Positions 6,241 through 9,371 of a DNA stretch of 9,371 bases are shown piece by piece. Position 1 is the stretch's first letter; each line of letters opens with the position of its first letter. The notes under the pieces are model-generated. The model saw only the letters and a program-made list of their open reading frames with translations, had not been told where the DNA came from and searched no databases. The stretch covers positions 1 to 9,371 of the forward strand of contig JALQXU010000029.1 of the NCBI GenBank assembly GCA_023263045.1. The letters run 5' to 3'. The position numbers were made by a program, and so were the translations under genes. The DNA is from Pontimonas sp. Its GTDB lineage: Bacteria > Actinomycetota > Actinomycetes > Actinomycetales > Microbacteriaceae.

Positions 6241-7094
6241 ACGAGAGACCCAGCCTGCTCTCGGGAACGAAGGCGCTCGGAATACCAGTCGGTAAGCCTG
6301 ATCATGGGCAGTGCCAAAAGGACAAAGAGCAGACCGGCCAGGACATAGGGCGTGAAGTTGAAGGCTTGCGCAGTCTCGATTTGGGCCGCGCGGACAGCAT
6401 CGACGGCACCCAGTACGGAAATGAGTCCGACATCTTTTTGCATGGCAATAAAGTCATTCATCAGTGCCGGTGTGACTTTCCGAATGGCTTGGGGGAGGAC
6501 CACAAGACGAAGAGTCTTCCCGTAACCCAAACCTAGGGAGCGAGCTGCGAGCCGCTGGGAGGGGTGTACCGATTCGATTCCCGCGCGGAAGACTTCTGCG
6601 ACATAGGCGGAATACGTGAGAATAAGCGCGATCGTTCCCCAAAACTCGAGAGGCATGCGGGGTAGGGCACCGAGACCAGGCACCCCAAATCCCACGAGGT
6701 AGAGAACGATAATCAGCGGCATGCCGCGAAAAAGATCGGTGTACCCGGCAGCGAGCGCCCGAAGCGGGAAAAATACGGGCCCACGCAACGTTCGAAGCGT
6801 TGCAATGAGAAGCGCCAGGATGAGAACTCCAAGCGCGGCGAAGAAGAGCACTCGGACGTTCAGCCAGAGTCCCTCGATTACTCGTGGCCACGCGCCGACG
6901 AGAACTTCGAGGTTGAAGAAGCTGCGTTGGACCAGTGCCCATCCGGGGGTATTGACCACGAAAATCCACACCAGGACAGCAAAGACCAGGGTGCTACCGA
7001 ACGAAATCGCCACGGATTTCGCACTTTGTTTTTTCCGGAAGGCCCGGCGCTCGAGCTCAATTGAACTCGGGCGCCGGGCCTCACCAGACGACAT
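6237..7094 (-). CDS. Polar amino acid ABC importer, permease subunit
   Basis: This is the membrane subunit of the importer, of the HisM/GlnP type. The 285-residue protein has a basic, charged N-terminus (ELERRAFRKKQ, 13-23). Hydrophobic segments follow at about 28-48, 80-102, 120-142, 152-170 and 250-268, with a further one likely around 220-235. LRTLRG, YTDLFRGMPLIIVLYLVGFG (118-137) and the ABC-contacting EAA loop (about 181-212, with AARSLGLGYGKTLRLVVLPQA) are family hallmarks. Only one permease is encoded, so it would act as a homodimer unlike HisQM. Its ATG lies 17 nt after the binding-protein stop. The nearest Shine-Dalgarno-like AGGA overlaps that stop and is about 15 nt from the ATG, too far to be strong. 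A 42-bp palindrome begins 14 nt into the coding region. A GTG at 7013-7011 could start a shorter form lacking the charged N-terminus, but I see no good binding site for it. Confidence 0.94.
   Translation of the reverse strand: MSSGEARRPSSIELERRAFRKKQSAKSVAISFGSTLVFAVLVWIFVVNTPGWALVQRSFFNLEVLVGAWPRVIEGLWLNVRVLFFAALGVLILALLIATLRTLRGPVFFPLRALAAGYTDLFRGMPLIIVLYLVGFGVPGLGALPRMPLEFWGTIALILTYSAYVAEVFRAGIESVHPSQRLAARSLGLGYGKTLRLVVLPQAIRKVTPALMNDFIAMQKDVGLISVLGAVDAVRAAQIETAQAFNFTPYVLAGLLFVLLALPMIRLTDWYSERLRSREQAGSLV
7040..7081. repeat. 42-bp near-perfect palindrome inside the permease 5' coding region
   Basis: The two 21-nt halves meet between 7060 and 7061. Reading outward, 19 of 21 positions are Watson-Crick pairs: TCAA/TTGA at the centre, CGAG/CTCG next, then GGCCCGGCGC (7041-7050) with GCGCCGGGCC (7071-7080) and one outer A/T. 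The exceptions are 7056/7065, which is a U-G wobble in the minus-strand mRNA, and 7051/7070. In permease mRNA it would fold into a GC-rich hairpin spanning nt 14-55 of the gene. It is not an intrinsic terminator: the minus strand continues into an A-rich stretch (GGAAAAAACAAAG), and on the plus strand the T-run comes before the stem. It codes for roughly residues 5-18. Confidence 0.9.
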
Positions 7095-7111
7095 GCTGTC
7101 GATGGTTTTTC

Positions 7112-7945
7112 CTACTGCAAGACGGGTGCGCCCTGGTCTGAACCCAGCCAGGTGTCAATGATTTCTTGCAGGCGACCGGAATCGATGAGGCTCTGGAGAG
7201 CTTCGTTAACCGATTCCGTCAATGCGCTGTCCTTCGTGAGGACAAGGCCCCACTCGTCAGAGATTCCCGCCGACGCGGGCAGCTGACCGATGATCTTTCC
7301 GCCGGTCAGCTCCACTGCAGTGAGGTAGAACGCGGTCGGGAGGTCAACCACAATCGCGTCGACAGCCCCGGTCTCCAGAGCGAGCTTGGCGTCATCGTTG
7401 TTGTTGAACGAGAGGGCACCACCAGTGGGCTGAATGGTCTCTTCGATCGAGTCAAACGAGGTCGTCGCCGCAGCAGCCGCGATACGCAGCTCCTTCAAGT
7501 CGGCCAGACTCGTGGCATTCGCCGCAGCCGAACCCTCTACCGTGATGACGGCCTGAGGAGTTGAGTAGTACGGAATGGAGAAGTCCACGTTTTGGGCTCG
7601 CTCTTCCGTGATGGTGTACTGCTGCAGGTTGAAGTCGAAATCCTTCGGTCCAGGCTGGATAGCTGCTTCGAAGGTGGTGCGAACCCAGACGACGTCATCG
7701 GCGGCGAAGCCGAGTTCTTCTGCGATCGCATACGCGACGGCTGCCTCGAATCCTTCTCCGCTTTCTGGAGCATCATCGATGACGTAGGGGTAGTAGGCGG
7801 GCTCGCCGGTGGCGATGGTGAGTTTTCCGTCGGTGATGGTCGCAGAGGATGCATCGGAGGCTGACGAGCAGGCAGCCAGAGACACCAGTAGCGCGCCGGC
7901 TCCGACGAGTGCGCCGAGTCGGCGCAGACGCTGTGAAGCGGACAT
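7112..7945 (-). CDS. Polar amino acid ABC importer, solute-binding lipoprotein
   Basis: This is the extracellular substrate receptor of the importer (SBP_bac_3 family), anchored to the membrane by lipid. From the ATG at 7945 it has 277 residues. The signal peptide has arginines at 6, 8 and 9, a hydrophobic core (about 11-24) and the lipobox LAAC, which makes C26 the lipid-modified first mature residue. A serine/alanine-rich linker precedes the core, which starts near GKLTIATG (40-47). FDFNLQQYTITEERAQNVDFSIPYY (103-127) is the classical region whose arginine (R116) holds the substrate carboxylate; AVDAIVVDLPTAFYL supplies the second lobe. GEGFEAAVAYA replaces the usual GFEVDL pattern, so the side-chain pocket may differ from HisJ/GlnH, and I cannot name the amino acid. 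The start has AAGGAG 4 nt upstream. An in-frame TTG at 7975 with its own good ribosome site could add ten residues. It is the first gene of the unit. Confidence 0.94.
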   Translation of the reverse strand: MSASQRLRRLGALVGAGALLVSLAACSSASDASSATITDGKLTIATGEPAYYPYVIDDAPESGEGFEAAVAYAIAEELGFAADDVVWVRTTFEAAIQPGPKDFDFNLQQYTITEERAQNVDFSIPYYSTPQAVITVEGSAAANATSLADLKELRIAAAAATTSFDSIEETIQPTGGALSFNNNDDAKLALETGAVDAIVVDLPTAFYLTAVELTGGKIIGQLPASAGISDEWGLVLTKDSALTESVNEALQSLIDSGRLQEIIDTWLGSDQGAPVLQ

Positions 7946-7949
7946 AGTT

Positions 7950-7955
7950 CTCCTT
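7950..7955 (-). promoter_or_regulatory. Ribosome binding site for the ATG start of the binding lipoprotein
   Basis: On the minus strand AAGGAG lies 4 nt before the ATG at 7945. The match is strong and the spacing slightly short. It favours the 277-residue form with a conventional 26-residue lipoprotein signal. Confidence 0.6.
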
Positions 7956-7983
7956 GAAATGACTTGAGTAAACAACTAGGAAC

Positions 7984-7989
7984 CCTCCT
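7984..7989 (-). promoter_or_regulatory. Second, upstream ribosome binding site for an alternative TTG start
   Basis: On the minus strand AGGAGG lies 8 nt before the in-frame TTG at 7975, an ideal arrangement. It would add M-F-T-Q-V-I-S-R-R-T ahead of the ATG start. The same bases form an inverted repeat, TAGGA (7977-7981) with TCCTA (7986-7990), so an operator is another reading. Confidence 0.4.
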
Positions 7990-8046
7990 ATTGTGGACCA
8001 GGTTTTGCGAAACACTCACTTCCGTGTCCCTCTGTTACGACACTGC

Positions 8047-8052
8047 TAAGTT
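8047..8052 (+). promoter_or_regulatory. -10 element placed for a leaderless tyrS transcript
   Basis: TAAGTT fits TAnnnT and ends 6 nt before the GTG of tyrS, so a transcript starting 7 nt after the hexamer would begin exactly at 8059. No Shine-Dalgarno sequence precedes the GTG (CTAAGTTGATGAC). The -35 region at a 17-nt spacer (GTGTCC, 8024-8029) is a poor match, as is common in leaderless actinobacterial promoters. The 113-nt gap is too short for a T-box leader. Confidence 0.45.
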
Positions 8053-8058
8053 GATGAC

Positions 8059-9363
8059 GTGTCTGGCAGTCCCTGGTTGAGCGAACAACACAACGATTCT
8101 TCGTTTAGCTCCCTCCACGACGAGCTGGTCTGGCGCGGACTCATCCACGTGTCGACCGATGAGGTCAAGCTCAAAGAGGCACTGGATTCCGGGCCGATTA
8201 CCTTTTACTGCGGGTTTGATCCCACGGCTCCCAGCCTTCATCTGGGGAACCTTGTCCAGCTCTTGGTGATGCGGCGCTTGCAACTGGCTGGCCACCATCC
8301 ATTGGCGCTGGTGGGGGGTTCTACTGGGCTGATTGGCGATCCGAAGCCCACCGCTGAGCGAGTCTTGAATGAGCCTGAGGTTGTGGCTCAGTGGGTGGAG
8401 AAGCTGGGGGAGCAGGTCGCCAGGTTCCTTGACTTTGAAGGCGATTCGGCTGCCACCCTCGTCAATAATTTGGACTGGACGAAGGATCTCTCGGCGATTG
8501 ATTTCTTGAGGGATATTGGAAAGTACTACCGAGTGGGCACCATGCTGAAGAAAGACGCGGTCGCCGCGCGCTTGAACTCGGATGCGGGCATTTCCTACAC
8601 AGAGTTTTCGTATCAAATCCTTCAGGGTATGGACTTCCTACGCCTCTACGAGACCTACAACTGTGTGTTACAAACCGGTGGATCAGACCAGTGGGGAAAC
8701 CTCACCAGTGGTACCGACCTCGTTCACAAGGCTTTGGCGGTGTCCGTCCACGCTATGGGCACACCGCTCATCACCAATTCGGATGGAACCAAGTTTGGGA
8801 AGTCTGAGGGCAATGCAGTGTGGCTTGACGCTGAGCTCACGAGCCCCTACGCCCTCTACCAGTTCTGGCTCAACACCGATGATCGAGACGTCATCGATCG
8901 CCTCAAAGTGTTCACCTTCCTTTCGCGGGCGGAGATCGAGGAGCTTGAGGCCTCGGTGGCGAACTCGCCTCATCTCCGCGGTGCGCAAAAACGCCTCGCC
9001 GAGGAAGTCACGACCCTCGTTCACGGGCCCGACCAAACTCGTGCCGTGAAGGAAGCCTCGGAGGCGCTCTTTGGTAAGGGAGAGCTGGAGGGTCTTGACC
9101 CTGCAACCCTGGAAAGCGCTCTTCGCGAATTGCCTCACGCAACGATTACTGCTGGGACCACGGTCGCCCAAGCTCTTGTGGAGACGGGTCTGTGTCAGAG
9201 CCTCTCAGAGGCACGCAGGGCTATCGCGCAGGGTGGAGTAAGTATCAATAACCAGGCGATCGAGGATGATGGCGCCGTTGTCGGAGCCCCTCGAGCACCA
9301 CTTCCAGCGGGTGTGGTGCTGAAGAGGGGAAAAAAGACCCTGGCCGGTCTGTTTTATGCCTAG
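8059..9363 (+). CDS. tyrS: Tyrosyl-tRNA synthetase
   Basis: TyrS activates tyrosine with ATP and loads it onto tRNA-Tyr in the cytosol. The 434-residue protein is a complete bacterial class Ic synthetase of the KFGKS type. CGFDPTAPSLHLGN (51-64) holds the HIGH-like signature HLGN, GGSTGLIGDP (86-95) follows, and YTEFSYQILQGMDF (180-193) and GGSDQWGN (207-214) line the tyrosine site. KFGKS is at 245-249, within TNSDGTKFGKSEGN. The linker domain leads to a C-terminal S4 RNA-binding domain from about 368 to 432 (SLSEARRAIAQGGVSINN). It starts with GTG at 8059 without a ribosome binding site, which points to leaderless translation; an in-frame TTG at 8077 has none either. In other actinobacteria tyrS often lies near or just after the arginine cluster. 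Only 8 bases remain after its stop. Confidence 0.96.
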   Translation: MSGSPWLSEQHNDSSFSSLHDELVWRGLIHVSTDEVKLKEALDSGPITFYCGFDPTAPSLHLGNLVQLLVMRRLQLAGHHPLALVGGSTGLIGDPKPTAERVLNEPEVVAQWVEKLGEQVARFLDFEGDSAATLVNNLDWTKDLSAIDFLRDIGKYYRVGTMLKKDAVAARLNSDAGISYTEFSYQILQGMDFLRLYETYNCVLQTGGSDQWGNLTSGTDLVHKALAVSVHAMGTPLITNSDGTKFGKSEGNAVWLDAELTSPYALYQFWLNTDDRDVIDRLKVFTFLSRAEIEELEASVANSPHLRGAQKRLAEEVTTLVHGPDQTRAVKEASEALFGKGELEGLDPATLESALRELPHATITAGTTVAQALVETGLCQSLSEARRAIAQGGVSINNQAIEDDGAVVGAPRAPLPAGVVLKRGKKTLAGLFYA

Positions 9364-9371
9364 TGTCAGTG

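Noticed and set aside
6242..6263. Hairpin CGAGAG / CTCTCG just upstream of the ATPase start codon.
   Set aside because: A 6-bp stem with a 10-nt loop is expected by chance many times in 9 kb; the ATGA overlap already explains coupled translation.
6785..6803. Inverted repeat GCAACG / CGTTGC in the permease gene.
   Set aside because: Short stem inside conserved coding sequence, no flanking signal; chance level.
7026..7037. A-rich heptamer AAAAAAC on the minus strand in the permease gene, resembling a -1 frameshift site directly after the palindrome.
   Set aside because: The reading frame splits it as AAA AAA C, not A AAA AAC, and a stimulatory hairpin would have to lie downstream of it, whereas the palindrome lies upstream. 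The frame continues normally into the permease.
7040..7081. The palindrome as an intrinsic terminator.
   Set aside because: No T-run follows the stem in either direction; the T-rich stretch on the plus strand precedes it and is A-rich in the permease mRNA.
7946..8058. A T-box or other tyrosine-sensing leader before tyrS.
   Set aside because: The region is only 113 nt, is shared with a divergent gene, has no T-box-like conserved sequence or terminator, and the tyrS transcript probably starts at its GTG.

Overview
The window is ordinary chromosomal DNA from an actinobacterium, most likely of the Microbacteriaceae. The proteins are typical of that group: the tyrosyl-tRNA synthetase carries KFGKS, the polar amino acid ATPase carries DEITSALDPE, and the solute-binding lipoprotein is Gram-positive in style. 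GTG and TTG starts and a probable leaderless start also fit. G+C looks to be in the high 50s by eye, which is low for the family and would suit one of its smaller-genome aquatic members. That placement is inference. I see no phage, transposon, CRISPR or defence genes.

Layout. Positions 2-5500 hold a plus-strand arginine biosynthesis cluster: the 3' part of argJ, then argB, argF, argG and argH. Junctions are tight: 2 nt between argJ and argB, an ATGA overlap between argB and argF, 72 nt between argF and argG, and 8 nt between argG and argH. ArgJ recycles the acetyl group and makes N-acetylglutamate, ArgB phosphorylates it, ArgF makes citrulline from ornithine, and ArgG plus ArgH turn citrulline and aspartate into arginine and fumarate. 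Two genes of the familiar argCJBDFRGH order, argD (between B and F) and argR (between F and G), are absent here.

Positions 5497-7945 hold a minus-strand ABC importer of the polar amino acid family, in transcription order: solute-binding lipoprotein, permease, ATPase. Its last stop codon overlaps that of argH tail to tail, so no separate terminator region exists between the two operons. A 113-nt divergent intergenic region (7946-8058) separates the importer from tyrS, which fills 8059-9363 on the plus strand and appears to be translated from a leaderless GTG-start mRNA.

The most striking structure not explained by gene content is a 42-bp near-perfect palindrome (7040-7081) inside the first codons of the permease gene. 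In mRNA it would form a very stable hairpin starting 14 nt into the gene. The permease also has a poorly spaced ribosome binding site, so the hairpin may set a high ratio of binding protein to membrane subunits. No gap between genes exceeds 300 bases. Nothing in the window looks like a wholly new system.
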